A stretch of 40,047 nucleotides of DNA. Source: Nostoc flagelliforme FACHB-838 (GTDB lineage Bacteria; Cyanobacteriota; Cyanobacteriia; Cyanobacteriales; Nostocaceae). The notes under the pieces are model-generated. The model did no database searches. It was not told where the DNA came from and worked only from the letters and a program-made list of their open reading frames with translations. Below are positions 17,058-25,693 of the stretch, one piece after another. The stretch spans positions 1-40,047 of the forward strand of contig NZ_JACJSI010000061.1 of the NCBI RefSeq assembly GCF_014698065.1. The letters are read 5' to 3'. The translations under genes were made by a program, and so were the position numbers. How positions within the stretch are numbered: position 1 is the stretch's first letter; every line of letters starts with the position of its first letter.

Positions 17058-18206
17058 TTACTTCAAATGTTCGGTAAAAAATGACGTGAGTTTATCAAAG
17101 GGAATTAACTCAACTCTGTCATATAAATCAACGTGTCCTGCTTTGGGAATGATATACAATTCTTTGGGTTCGGCTGCACCTTTGTAGGCATCCTCACTAA
17201 ACTCTCTTGAGTGAGCCTTATCACCCGTGATGAAAAGCATAGGACGAGGGGAAATCGTTTCTATATCATTAAAGGGATAAAAATTCATAAACTTAACGTT
17301 ACTGCTTAACGTCGGGTGCGTTGTCAGTTCCGGTGATCCTCCTTTAGGCGTGTATTCACCTCTCGGTGTACGGTAGAAATCATAAAACTCACGCTGGATA
17401 GGGTGTGTGTTTTCATCTAACCTATGTACAGTCCCACTGGTGTATTTGGTTTCACCATCGGTAAACTCTACATAACGTTGCTTTGCAGCCTCCTGCTGGA
17501 TTTTCTTTCTCTGCTCAAGGGTGAGCGAATGGTTAAGTGCATTTCGATTGGCTGCTCCCATATCGTACATGCTGACAGTTGCGATCGCTTTCATTCGCGG
17601 ATCAATCTTAGCGGCACTGATAACAAAGCTTCCGCTACCACAAATTCCAATTATTCCGATTCGGTTTCTGTCAATAAATGGACGCGTCCCAAGAAAGTCA
17701 ACTGCTGCACTGAAATCTTCAGAATAAATATCAGGCGCAACAGTGTTGCGTGGTTCGCCCTCACTCTCACCCCAGAAAGACAAGTCAACAGATAAAGTCA
17801 CAAACCCTCGTTCAGCCATATTTGCAGCATACACGTTGGCACTTTGTTCTTTTACCGCTCCCATAGGATGCCCAACAATGATCGCCGAATGTTTTTTACT
17901 CTGATCTAAATTCTTGGGAATAAATAGATGTCCCGCAACATTCATTTTGTATTGGTTTTTAAAAGTAACCTTATACATCGTAACGTTGTCGCTTACCTGA
18001 AAAGTTGTATATCCCTTTGGTGTTATTTGTTCCATTTGTTTTGTTTTTTCTGATTGTCCTTTTTGTTCTGTTTGTGTGTAAGCTTGCCCGCTTATCATAG
18101 GAGCTATCATCGCTAAAATTAATATATATTTCAGATAATTTCTCCCCTTTTGATTGTGAGATTGACAGATTGAAATTGTTGCTCTATTAATCTTAAATTT
18201 CTCCAA
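17058..18206 (-). CDS. Exported alpha/beta hydrolase of the dienelactone hydrolase type
   Basis: A 382-residue protein. A hydrophobic segment at about 25-45 (YILILAMIAPMISGQAY) is a signal peptide or anchor. The hydrolase core shows HSAIIVGHPMG, GESEGEPRN, a nucleophile elbow GICGSG with Cys in the nucleophile position, an acid region FITGDKAHS and the catalytic His in PKAGHVDLYD. It probably hydrolyses an ester or lactone outside the cytoplasm; the substrate is unknown. The only start options are non-ATG (TTG at 18206, right after an in-frame stop). It is divergent from an AraC regulator 168 bp away, which probably controls it. The signal region (Gln, Lys and Glu rich) is unlike its neighbours and may come from another phylum. 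Confidence 0.8.
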   Translation of the reverse strand: MEKFKINRATISICQSHNQKGRNYLKYILILAMIAPMISGQAYTQTEQKGQSEKTKQMEQITPKGYTTFQVSDNVTMYKVTFKNQYKMNVAGHLFIPKNLDQSKKHSAIIVGHPMGAVKEQSANVYAANMAERGFVTLSVDLSFWGESEGEPRNTVAPDIYSEDFSAAVDFLGTRPFIDRNRIGIIGICGSGSFVISAAKIDPRMKAIATVSMYDMGAANRNALNHSLTLEQRKKIQQEAAKQRYVEFTDGETKYTSGTVHRLDENTHPIQREFYDFYRTPRGEYTPKGGSPELTTHPTLSSNVKFMNFYPFNDIETISPRPMLFITGDKAHSREFSEDAYKGAAEPKELYIIPKAGHVDLYDRVELIPFDKLTSFFTEHLK

Positions 18207-18374
18207 ATATCAATCTGGTTTTATCAGCAGCGTTTCTACCGTTTGCTGTATGAGTTCAATTATGCGGACGTGAAAACGGATAGCGTTAGGACGTTTATTG
18301 AAAAAAACCGGACAATTCTCCAAAAAATCGCCATGCAACGTGCTGAACAAAAACAAAATGTTTAATATAAATTT

Positions 18375-19301
18375 ATGAACGCAAAAGAAGCAGAATTTGA
18401 AAAGCGAAAGATGCAGATCAATCGGGAAGAGCTGATCGAAAGGATGATCCGTCTCGCTCCCGAAAACAGCCTTTTTGAAGTGTTTCGGGGCATTTTCATA
18501 TATCAATCGTCGAAACCGACCGAGAGCCAGGTATCGGTATTAAAGCCCGCCTTCTGCGTCATCGCGCAGGGCAGCAAAGATGTGCTTTTGGACGATGAAT
18601 TATTTCACTATGATTCCGGTCATTACTTAATCTCGACGCTTGATTTGCCGATTATGAGTAATGTCGTCGAAGCGTCCGAGGAAAAACCTTATTTGAATCT
18701 TCGGATAGACCTCGATCCGGCACTTGTTGCTGCGGTGATGATTGAATCTGGCATCGAAACTAAAAAAAGCGGCACGGGAGTCAAGGCGATGGATGTCAGC
18801 CCGGTTGATGCCGATTTGCTGGAAGCAGTCGTCAAACTGGTGAAACTATTTGACACACCGGACGAAATGAAGTTTCTCGCGCCGCTCATCATCCGCGAGA
18901 TCATCTACCGGCTTTTAAAGGGAAAACAGAGCGCACGGCTCAACCAGCTTATCACTACCGAAGGCGACGCGCAGCGCATCTCTAGGGTGGTCAAGCAAAT
19001 CCGCGAGAACATTGATCAGCCTCTGAAAATCGAAGATACAGCCCGCGAACTTGGCATGAGCGTGTCAGGCTTTCACCAACATTTTAAGTCCGTCACGGCG
19101 ATGAGTCCTTTGCAGTTCCAGAAACAAATTCGGCTTCAGGAAGCGCGCCGTCTGATGCTCGGCGAAAACATGGATGTGGCGATGGCCAGCTTTCGTGTCG
19201 GTTACGATGACCCGTCTTATTTTAGCCGGGAATATAAAAAACTATTTGGTATTCCCCCGCATCGTGATATCGCCAAGCTACGCAGCAATTTAGGGCAATA
19301 A
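18375..19301 (+). CDS. AraC family transcriptional regulator
   Basis: A 308-residue regulator. An AraC-type N-terminal sensing domain (about 25-190; LKPAFCVIAQGSKDVLL, YLISTLDLPI) is followed by two helix-turn-helix motifs (about 205-305; IEDTARELGMSVSGFHQHFK, PLQFQKQIRLQEARRLML, VGYDDPSYFSREYKKLFG). The ATG start at 18375 sits in a spacer shared with the divergent hydrolase, its likely target. Base composition and codon use are visibly richer in G and C than the flanking genes (many GCG, CGC, CTG), suggesting recent transfer of the pair or of this gene. Confidence 0.9.
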   Translation: MNAKEAEFEKRKMQINREELIERMIRLAPENSLFEVFRGIFIYQSSKPTESQVSVLKPAFCVIAQGSKDVLLDDELFHYDSGHYLISTLDLPIMSNVVEASEEKPYLNLRIDLDPALVAAVMIESGIETKKSGTGVKAMDVSPVDADLLEAVVKLVKLFDTPDEMKFLAPLIIREIIYRLLKGKQSARLNQLITTEGDAQRISRVVKQIRENIDQPLKIEDTARELGMSVSGFHQHFKSVTAMSPLQFQKQIRLQEARRLMLGENMDVAMASFRVGYDDPSYFSREYKKLFGIPPHRDIAKLRSNLGQ

Positions 19302-19371
19302 GAATTGGCTATGTATTAGTCACATCTTTCTTAACAAAAGATTGAAAGTTTAGAAAGTAGCTATGCATTAG

Positions 19372-19786
19372 TCACATTGCACCATCAATTCTGATGTAAC
19401 CAGGATAATTTGCTGCGATCGCTTGCAGAATTCTCATTGCGCCCGGATTAATCACGGACTGCACAAATTCTTCATCAATGTCAGCAATATCGGGATTGGG
19501 AATACCAGTCGGTGAGGGTGATTGTTGTGCTGGTGGTTCTGGGAGTGTAACCAACCCTTGCAACTGATATTCAGCAATCCACCGGGGGCGCTCTTGCATT
19601 GGTAGCCGATTCACATAATCAGCAACTCGGCGTTTAGCTGCGATCGCACTTTGGGAAAACTTTTTGGTTTACTGTCAATGGATTATTGTCTGTTTGAGCC
19701 ACTTCAAAAAGTGAGATGCTCCCTAGTGAGGAATTGTCAGTAGGAGTGGAATTAGTTGATTGGAATCGGTAGCGATTACTATTCAT
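19372..19786 (-). pseudogene. Unknown protein, frameshifted
   Basis: ATG at 19786 opens MNSNRYRFQSTN … SLGSISLFEVAQTDNN … NQKVFPK, and the frame then fails at a HIP1 site near 19650. The next frame continues SQSAIAAKRRVADYVNRLPMQERPRWIAEYQLQ … and ends at 19372. Total length (415 nt) is not a multiple of three, as expected for one lost or gained base. The C-terminal half is Pro-rich then helical (NPGAMRILQAIAANYPGY). The family is not recognised. Confidence 0.5.
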
Positions 19787-19806
19787 GTTGTGGTTTCATG
19801 CGATGT

Positions 19807-20099
19807 TTACGACAATCCTCTGAGCGATGTCTGCGACGGGCTACGCCTACGCACTTCAACTGTTGGCGTATCCAGCACTCGTTCCCACTCCCAACGCCAA
19901 GCAGTCTCTACCAATATTTCTTTGCCGTTGGTGAATTTGATAAATTCTGTGCCATTGTCGTAAAACACATCAGCAACGAGTCGATTAAGCAATGTTATAA
20001 TCCCTGCATCTCCATCTGCAAAATTGCTGGCAACTAACTGAGCACCGTTCTGGAGGTTAGTTCATTTGTTTTAATACTAATGGTTACAGCGTTTCCCAT
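19807..20099 (-). pseudogene. Unknown protein, frameshifted
   Basis: ATG at 20099 opens MGNAVTISIKTNELT; the frame then stops at 20034. A shifted frame reads TNLQNGAQLVASNFADGDAG … LLNRLVADVFYDNGTEFIKFTNGKEILVETAWRWEWERVL and ends at 19807. It looks like a small beta-rich protein with one frameshift near 20055. It directly precedes the other frameshifted gene on the same strand, so both were probably one operon that has decayed. Confidence 0.45.
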
Positions 20100-20420
20100 T
20101 GCACCTTTTTCTCCCTCTTAAAATGATTATCATTCTTTAAATTAACCTTTCTCTTCTTTTTTTTGGAATAATTTATTCTTTGGAAGTCCCCAAAGCCAGT
20201 TTGGGCTTCATTTTTGTTTAAGTCCCAATAGTGGCTTAAAAACAAGCTTTTGTAAAATCATAAAAAAACTTAGCAAGAGAATTATTGTCTACAAATAAAG
20301 ATCTGTGAATAATTATTACAACAATTAATATTTGAAGTCTTCTCGATTTCTGTATCATTGCAAATAAGTTAAACTTCTAACGCAAATTGAATTTGCAAAT
20401 CAAACAGGTGCTTTAGGAAA
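20100..20420. other. AT-rich upstream region of the effector gene
   Basis: It separates the decayed minus-strand pair from the plus-strand effector and probably holds both promoters. A small hairpin CCCAAA-GCCAG-TTTGGG (20189-20205) precedes a T-rich stretch. Nothing else is seen. Confidence 0.4.
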
Positions 20421-22784
20421 ATGCACAAAGTTCAAAAATCTGTTTTTTCAAGTTCCTCAGAATCAGAAAATACTTCTCAGTTAACATCTAGAGGCTTTCG
20501 TATCTCGCCTCAAAATACTTCAGTTGCGCCAAAGACACAACAGGACATAGAGGATCAAGCCTTTACTGAGCAAAAAATGGAGGCAAATCAACTACAGTTA
20601 GAGGCGAAGTATGGCACCTTGACAGCACAAGGGCAAGAACGCCTAACTGTATTGCAAGCCAAAATGGACGGGTTATTGCATTCGAGATACGAAAGAGCAT
20701 CTCAATTTGCTCATAACATTGCCAATATTTCATTCCATCGACCAAACACAGCCCTACCAATTCAGACAAAGCCGACTGTCAGACTACCAAGAGAACAGGT
20801 AGCGCATCAGCCACAGAGCAAGCAACTCCAGCGACAATCACTGCCGTTGATGGGCCAATCATCCCAGGTTCAGCAGCGCATGGGCTCTGGTGTAATACAG
20901 CGCAAAGAACTGGATTCAAACGATATCCTCAAAGCTCTCAGTTCTATTTCCTTGGTCAAAAAGAAGCTCAAACAAACACAGCACCTCCGCCGAGATGATC
21001 GAGACACAGCTCCTAGTGTAGAAACTATGCGTCAGGATGTAGAGAAGGTACTCGCCCAGTATGACAACAAGCTCAAGGGCGGTAACGACAGCATAACTAA
21101 CCAAGCCATATCTGTTGCTGTTGTACTAGAAGCCGTAGCCAGAGTCATTGCCGTTAACGAACTCAATGATCCTGCTCTCACTCCTAATTTGACCATGAAG
21201 CTGATAGAGCTATACCGAAGCGAGATCGAGTCTAAACTTAAGAAGATGGATGATAAGCAAGACGTACTTAAGTTAGCCACAGCTTTAACCGCTGACGACC
21301 CAGTTAGTCTCTATATGCACAACGAATTGCGCCTTGATGCGGCTGCTATACGAGTGCAAATGATGGCACGCTCTGTTGATAAACAACCAAGGGATTTCTT
21401 TGATTTACTGCGTCAGCGCTTTGAAATCGAGATGGCTACCTACCACAAGGATGATGTAAAAAAGCGACAGGACACCGGAAATGAAGCAAGAAATTTCAGT
21501 GTCAAGGAGGCTACAGGTGAGGTATCGGTAGCTTATCTCGAAAAGCTTTTCCCTGGCGGTATCGCTCAGTGGGCTCAACCACCAAGCGGCACTCGCAATA
21601 CGCTTAACTTTACACCTGATGCTACTCAGAAGTTGGACGATCTAAAGGCTGCTGTGGTCAGAAATGATCTTCGTGACCATGATCCCAATACACGTACTTG
21701 GAAACGACCAGGTGAGAATAATCGTAAACTCACTAGTAAGCAGAGCGCTCATTTGAATGAAATTGAGCAGCAGGAAGACGCATTAAAGCTTAATTGGAGC
21801 GATGACCCAGTTATTGCCAAGCTGATGCATCTGTTCAAGCTTGATAATGATAGTGCTGCCAACTTAGTTGAACAAATCAAAAATGGACTCAAAGACCTAC
21901 CCATTACCCTCACAGTCAGGGGAGCCGAATGGTTTAATCAAGGCGACCCAAGCAGCACAATTTATCAGCCGGGTTCGTCACGTAGAAACACCGCAGACTA
22001 CTATAATCTCTTAAAGAAGAAAAGAAAGAAATCCTCCCAGCCAAGTCGCCTTGATTCTGTTAATTACTTAGGCGATTATAATGACACCACTGGACAAGGG
22101 CGAGGAGAGAATTACGGTCGGTTCCGCAACTGGAAAGATCAAAGAATGACTGGTAATTTGGGCTTTTCCGATGCCGAACTGCCATCGTTTGCTGCCGTCA
22201 ATATGAACTGGTTAGCCCACAGCAGCAATCTACCCACGCAAGGATTTGGGGGAAGGAACAATGCATCTGAGTACGGCAAGAACTCCTACGGCGACACCCA
22301 CTTTATACTAAAACAAGAAAATATTGTTGAGCGGCTGGTTTACACTGCTACAGACCACGGCAAGCCACGACGTGACATCTACCTAGCCTTTTGTGACTTT
22401 CTACTAGGCGACGACGCAGCACAAAGTCAAACAGGGATGAAAGCAACTAAAAAGGATGTCGTAATTCGACATATCGTAAATTCGTTAATCACCCAGAAGC
22501 TAGTAAGTTCAGACGTACAGTGTTTTGAGGTGCAGATATTTGGAGAACTTAACATCAGTAAAGACGTAGAGAAAATTTCTGTAGCACCGTCAGTAGAAGC
22601 GAATGTGCAGGACAACATCAATACATTTTGCACTAAGCATAGTATCACCTTCGAGGCCATTGATCAGCCAACCGAGGCTGTGGAACATCAAAGGTGGTTC
22701 TTTCAGCCTGCGGGATCGGGATTGGGAATGCTCGATCAGCTCCAGAATGCGCTAGCCTCTAGCCAACTGCCACAAGGGGCTTGA
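20421..22784 (+). CDS. Large eCIS-type effector or toxin candidate
   Basis: A 787-residue protein without signal peptide. The N-terminal leader (about 35-115) reads AFTEQKMEANQLQLEAKYG, GQERLTVLQAKMDGLL, ASQFAHNIANI, followed by a Pro/Gln-rich linker and an IQRK motif near 160. In other cyanobacterial proteins this layout precedes DUF4157 (EQEADRVA) domains found on cargo of extracellular contractile injection systems; the DUF4157 block itself is absent here. The middle is helical (about 165-330). The C-terminal 230 residues have an ordered set of motifs (RFRNWKDQRM, LPSFAAVNMNW, SYGDTHFILK, RLVYTATDHG) reminiscent of DUF3626-like toxin domains; this is a by-eye likeness. No immunity gene or eCIS structural gene is visible in the window. 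Confidence 0.55.
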   Translation: MHKVQKSVFSSSSESENTSQLTSRGFRISPQNTSVAPKTQQDIEDQAFTEQKMEANQLQLEAKYGTLTAQGQERLTVLQAKMDGLLHSRYERASQFAHNIANISFHRPNTALPIQTKPTVRLPREQVAHQPQSKQLQRQSLPLMGQSSQVQQRMGSGVIQRKELDSNDILKALSSISLVKKKLKQTQHLRRDDRDTAPSVETMRQDVEKVLAQYDNKLKGGNDSITNQAISVAVVLEAVARVIAVNELNDPALTPNLTMKLIELYRSEIESKLKKMDDKQDVLKLATALTADDPVSLYMHNELRLDAAAIRVQMMARSVDKQPRDFFDLLRQRFEIEMATYHKDDVKKRQDTGNEARNFSVKEATGEVSVAYLEKLFPGGIAQWAQPPSGTRNTLNFTPDATQKLDDLKAAVVRNDLRDHDPNTRTWKRPGENNRKLTSKQSAHLNEIEQQEDALKLNWSDDPVIAKLMHLFKLDNDSAANLVEQIKNGLKDLPITLTVRGAEWFNQGDPSSTIYQPGSSRRNTADYYNLLKKKRKKSSQPSRLDSVNYLGDYNDTTGQGRGENYGRFRNWKDQRMTGNLGFSDAELPSFAAVNMNWLAHSSNLPTQGFGGRNNASEYGKNSYGDTHFILKQENIVERLVYTATDHGKPRRDIYLAFCDFLLGDDAAQSQTGMKATKKDVVIRHIVNSLITQKLVSSDVQCFEVQIFGELNISKDVEKISVAPSVEANVQDNINTFCTKHSITFEAIDQPTEAVEHQRWFFQPAGSGLGMLDQLQNALASSQLPQGA

Positions 22785-22923
22785 GTTCGACCGTATTAGG
22801 ACTTATATCATGTCCGGTTAAAGACTTATCAATCGCTTGACCCTTACCATCAAAGTCCGATTTCAACCTCATCATTGCTTCGTTTTCAAAATGTTAGCGA
22901 TCGCCTTGAACTTCAATAGTTTG

Positions 22924-23484
22924 TCAATTCTTTTTACTTACAGGAATGCGTTGCCACAGATCGGTAAGCTCAATGGTATCGAAGAATGCTACTACCTTGA
23001 CAATACGCCCGTTTTTCATTGTCATATACCAGGAATAGGTATTGGTATAGGGTTTGCCGTCTTTGGCTGTTGCTGTTCCATCCCATAAGGCAATTACCGT
23101 GTCGCCCTCGGCATAAATACCTCGTACACTGGGTACTATTCTGACGCTCAATCGCTCGTTGATTGGTACTATGGCTTCCTCCAAAAACTGCTTGCGGCTG
23201 GTGTAGGTTTTGGAAATTGGACTTCTGCCTGTAATCGTCCATTCCACATCATCAGCCAGCAGATCGAAGAAACTACCAGTGTTATTTGCCCATTTAGCAA
23301 AGCCTTCGCGTACTATTTCTTTATTCTGGCTCTGATTAGATTGCGCAATTTTGTCAATCTCTGCTTGCTTTGGCTCGGCTTTAGCACTGGCCACAGGTAC
23401 TGCGGTGGCTATCATCAAACCAAAGCCAATTAATCCAAAGCTAATTAGTAATTTACGGTGGGGGGCGGTGGTGTATTTTTTCAT
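22924..23484 (-). CDS. Exported NTF2-like (SnoaL-type) protein
   Basis: A 186-residue protein. A signal peptide spans about 1-36 (KLLISFGLIGFGLMIATAVPVASAKA). The rest is an NTF2-like cone fold (about 50-180): NKEIVREGFAKWANNTGSFFDLLADDVEWTITG, then GDTVIALWDGTATAKDGKPYTNTYSWYMTMKNGRI. Family members are small-molecule cyclases, isomerases or binding proteins; the reaction is unknown. It is the most downstream gene of the minus-strand run and probably follows the SDR gene, about 150 bp away. Confidence 0.78.
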   Translation of the reverse strand: MKKYTTAPHRKLLISFGLIGFGLMIATAVPVASAKAEPKQAEIDKIAQSNQSQNKEIVREGFAKWANNTGSFFDLLADDVEWTITGRSPISKTYTSRKQFLEEAIVPINERLSVRIVPSVRGIYAEGDTVIALWDGTATAKDGKPYTNTYSWYMTMKNGRIVKVVAFFDTIELTDLWQRIPVSKKN

Positions 23485-23636
23485 AAAACCTGTTTCTTGA
23501 TTAAGTCTGTGTAGAAAACGCTATTTTGTCTTTGTTATCGAATCGAAACGTCAGGCTGCCTGATTTAACAGTATTTCCCATGTAATCAAAAACACCAGAC
23601 ATTAGGCTGCCTTTTCATGGCTAAGTCTTCCACTCC

Positions 23637-24467
23637 TTATCTGAAATCGGTAGACTCAGCTAGAGTTCGCCATTTTGCCGTCTCTTGCTCGACGTAAGCG
23701 TTCTTCTCGGCTATTGTCTGAAGTGTATCTGTGCCCAAAGGTAAGCGTAGGGGCGGTTCGTCTGTGTTGACAATCTCAAAAATGGCTGGGGCAAGCTTAG
23801 TGGGATCTCCTGGCTGTTGGTAGTTAAGTCCAGCCGCTACGTCACGGATTTTCCCGACCGTCTGGGCATAATCAGGGATTTGCACTGCACTCGGACGTAG
23901 CGAACTGTTATCGAGAAAACCAGTGCGGAAGTATCCCGGCTCAACCACCGTCGCGTGAATCCCCAACGGGGCTAACTCGCCATGCAGGGCTTCGGTAATG
24001 CCTTCGACGGCAAACTTGGTTGAGCCATAGATGCCCCATCCTGGGGAGGAGCGATAGCCACCGATCGACGATAAATTAATGATGTGTCCAGAGCGGTGCT
24101 GACGCATACTGGGTAGCACAGCACGGGTGACATTTAGTAGCCCGAAGACATTGGTGCGATAAACGCTCTCAACCTCTTCGGCACTGCACTCTTCGACAGC
24201 TCCTAGCAAGCCGAATCCCGCATTGTTGACCAACACATCGATTTGTCCAAATTTTTCTAGACTTGTGGCGATCGCTGCTTTTACCTGAGCCTCATCGGTG
24301 ACATCCATGCTCAGTACTAATGCATCTTTACTGGTTGCGAATTGTTGCAAATCGTTGTGATTGCGGGCGGTGGCAATTAATCTGTCACCTGCTGCCAGAA
24401 CTGCTTTCGCAATCTCAGCACCCAAGCCCCGTGAAGCACCAGTAATCAACCATGTTCTCTGAGCCAT
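23637..24467 (-). CDS. Short-chain dehydrogenase/reductase
   Basis: A 276-residue classical SDR. The NAD(P) loop is TGASRGLG near 8-15, NNAG near 84, the catalytic Ser in NLSSIGG near 131 and the YGSTK Tyr/Lys near 144-148. It uses NAD(P)H to reduce or oxidise a carbonyl or alcohol; the Arg after the second strand (TARN) favours NADPH. The start is ATG 24467 with a clear AAGGAG ribosome binding site 6 nt upstream. The upstream gap carries one copy of the repeated promoter/palindrome unit (about 24530-24720). Confidence 0.9.
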   Translation of the reverse strand: MAQRTWLITGASRGLGAEIAKAVLAAGDRLIATARNHNDLQQFATSKDALVLSMDVTDEAQVKAAIATSLEKFGQIDVLVNNAGFGLLGAVEECSAEEVESVYRTNVFGLLNVTRAVLPSMRQHRSGHIINLSSIGGYRSSPGWGIYGSTKFAVEGITEALHGELAPLGIHATVVEPGYFRTGFLDNSSLRPSAVQIPDYAQTVGKIRDVAAGLNYQQPGDPTKLAPAIFEIVNTDEPPLRLPLGTDTLQTIAEKNAYVEQETAKWRTLAESTDFR

Positions 24468-24529
24468 GATTTATCTCCTTAAAATTATTAGGGTTAGTAG
24501 CAAAGCTTCGATATGCAATATCTCGTATC

Positions 24530-24720
24530 CAGCAAACTTGAATTTTGTAACTGATTTGCTATTGGTGTTTGCATGAATTCAATATAGGAAATTGGCTCAA
24601 ACTTGTAGTCAACCCTGGGTTGACTGTTTTACACAATAGTATGATTGATGAATTAGTCAATCTAAAGATGGTAGGCTAATTCCAACTTAAGTTGGAATCG
24701 AAATTCAACCGAAGGCACAA
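24530..24720 (-). repeat. Intergenic repeat unit copy 1 with 20-bp palindrome
   Basis: Shares with copies 2 and 3 the block GTGTTTGCATGAATTCAATA (24567 region) and the palindrome ATTCCAACTTAAGTTGGAAT (24679-24698, perfect). Copy 1 also shares CAGCAAACTTGAATTTTGTAAC with copy 3. The palindrome is 50 bp past the hydrolase stop and about 210 bp before the SDR start, so it may be an operator or a terminator-like hairpin. Confidence 0.65.
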
Positions 24721-24747
24721 CTTAGTTACAAAACAGGTGCTTCAGGT

Positions 24748-25647
24748 TTATTTTAAATATTTTTCGAACCATCTCAAGGCAGTTGTACTTGCAATCTCGA
24801 AGCCCTCTCCCTCGAAGGCATCAAAATGTCCGCCTTTCAAGATTGTGAGAGACTTCGGCTCCATCGCACGCGCATAGACGGCGGCGGCCAAGTCGGCAGG
24901 TGCAAGAAAATCCTTCTCGCCCACAATCAGGCATAGTGGGGTGGGAAAGATTGCCTCAATGTGAGGAATTGGTTCGTAATATAAACAGTGTTCAATCGAT
25001 TCAAAGGTGAGTCGATTCTCCCATCTTCCTTCGCTGGCACTCTTAGCCGATTCAACCCAATTGAAAGCGTCGGGTGTCGGTAGCACGCTCGGCTGACCGA
25101 GTAGAGCAACTAACGGGAAGTAGCTCACCTCTTTGGTTTGATACCGTTTTATCCGATCTTGTGAAAGCAGCTTCGTGAGTTCTTCGAGTTCAAGTGGAGA
25201 AGTCAGGCGGCGGGAGTTGAGAAATCCACTCACTGTAGGCATTTGTGCCACAACCGCTTTCACGCGCCGATCAAATGCGGCCAGATGCAGTACATGACCA
25301 CCGCTATAGGAAAAACCCCACACACCTATGCGCTCAGGGTCAACTTCGCTTTGTAGTTGAGTCCAAGTGATGGCATTGCGGTAGTCTTCATGCTGCTCGG
25401 TAGGAATAATTTGCCCACGAGGCTCTCCCTCACTAGCTCCAAGGTAGCGATAGTCGAACAGCGAAACGACAAATCCTGCTTGAGTGAATTTCTCAGCAAA
25501 TTGCGGCAATCCCATTTCTTTAGTTAAGCCAATTCCATGAGCTATAACAATGGCCGGATAGCGCTCGCCTGATGCGACTTTATCTGGAGTGTAAAAGGTG
25601 ACGGAACACTTTAAACCTTTACTTTCAAAACTAGTTCTTCTTTGCAT
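24748..25647 (-). CDS. Alpha/beta hydrolase
   Basis: A 299-residue cytosolic hydrolase. Landmarks are YPAIVIAHGIGLTKE (oxyanion strand), DYRYLGASEGEPRG, the nucleophile elbow GFSYSGG near 129, the acid region LIVGEKDFLAP near 245 and the His in LKGGHFDAFEG near 270. It resembles the dienelactone hydrolase/peptidase-S15-like group with an ordinary Ser nucleophile. Substrate unknown. It lies between the DsbA-like and SDR genes on the same strand. Confidence 0.88.
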   Translation of the reverse strand: MQRRTSFESKGLKCSVTFYTPDKVASGERYPAIVIAHGIGLTKEMGLPQFAEKFTQAGFVVSLFDYRYLGASEGEPRGQIIPTEQHEDYRNAITWTQLQSEVDPERIGVWGFSYSGGHVLHLAAFDRRVKAVVAQMPTVSGFLNSRRLTSPLELEELTKLLSQDRIKRYQTKEVSYFPLVALLGQPSVLPTPDAFNWVESAKSASEGRWENRLTFESIEHCLYYEPIPHIEAIFPTPLCLIVGEKDFLAPADLAAAVYARAMEPKSLTILKGGHFDAFEGEGFEIASTTALRWFEKYLK

Positions 25648-25693
25648 AACTGCTTACTTTCTGATTGTTAATTGGATTTCAAACCCAGGAACA

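Noticed and set aside
17424..17795. Plus-strand frames opposite the exported hydrolase
   Set aside because: Antisense shadows; the hydrolase frame has all catalytic motifs.
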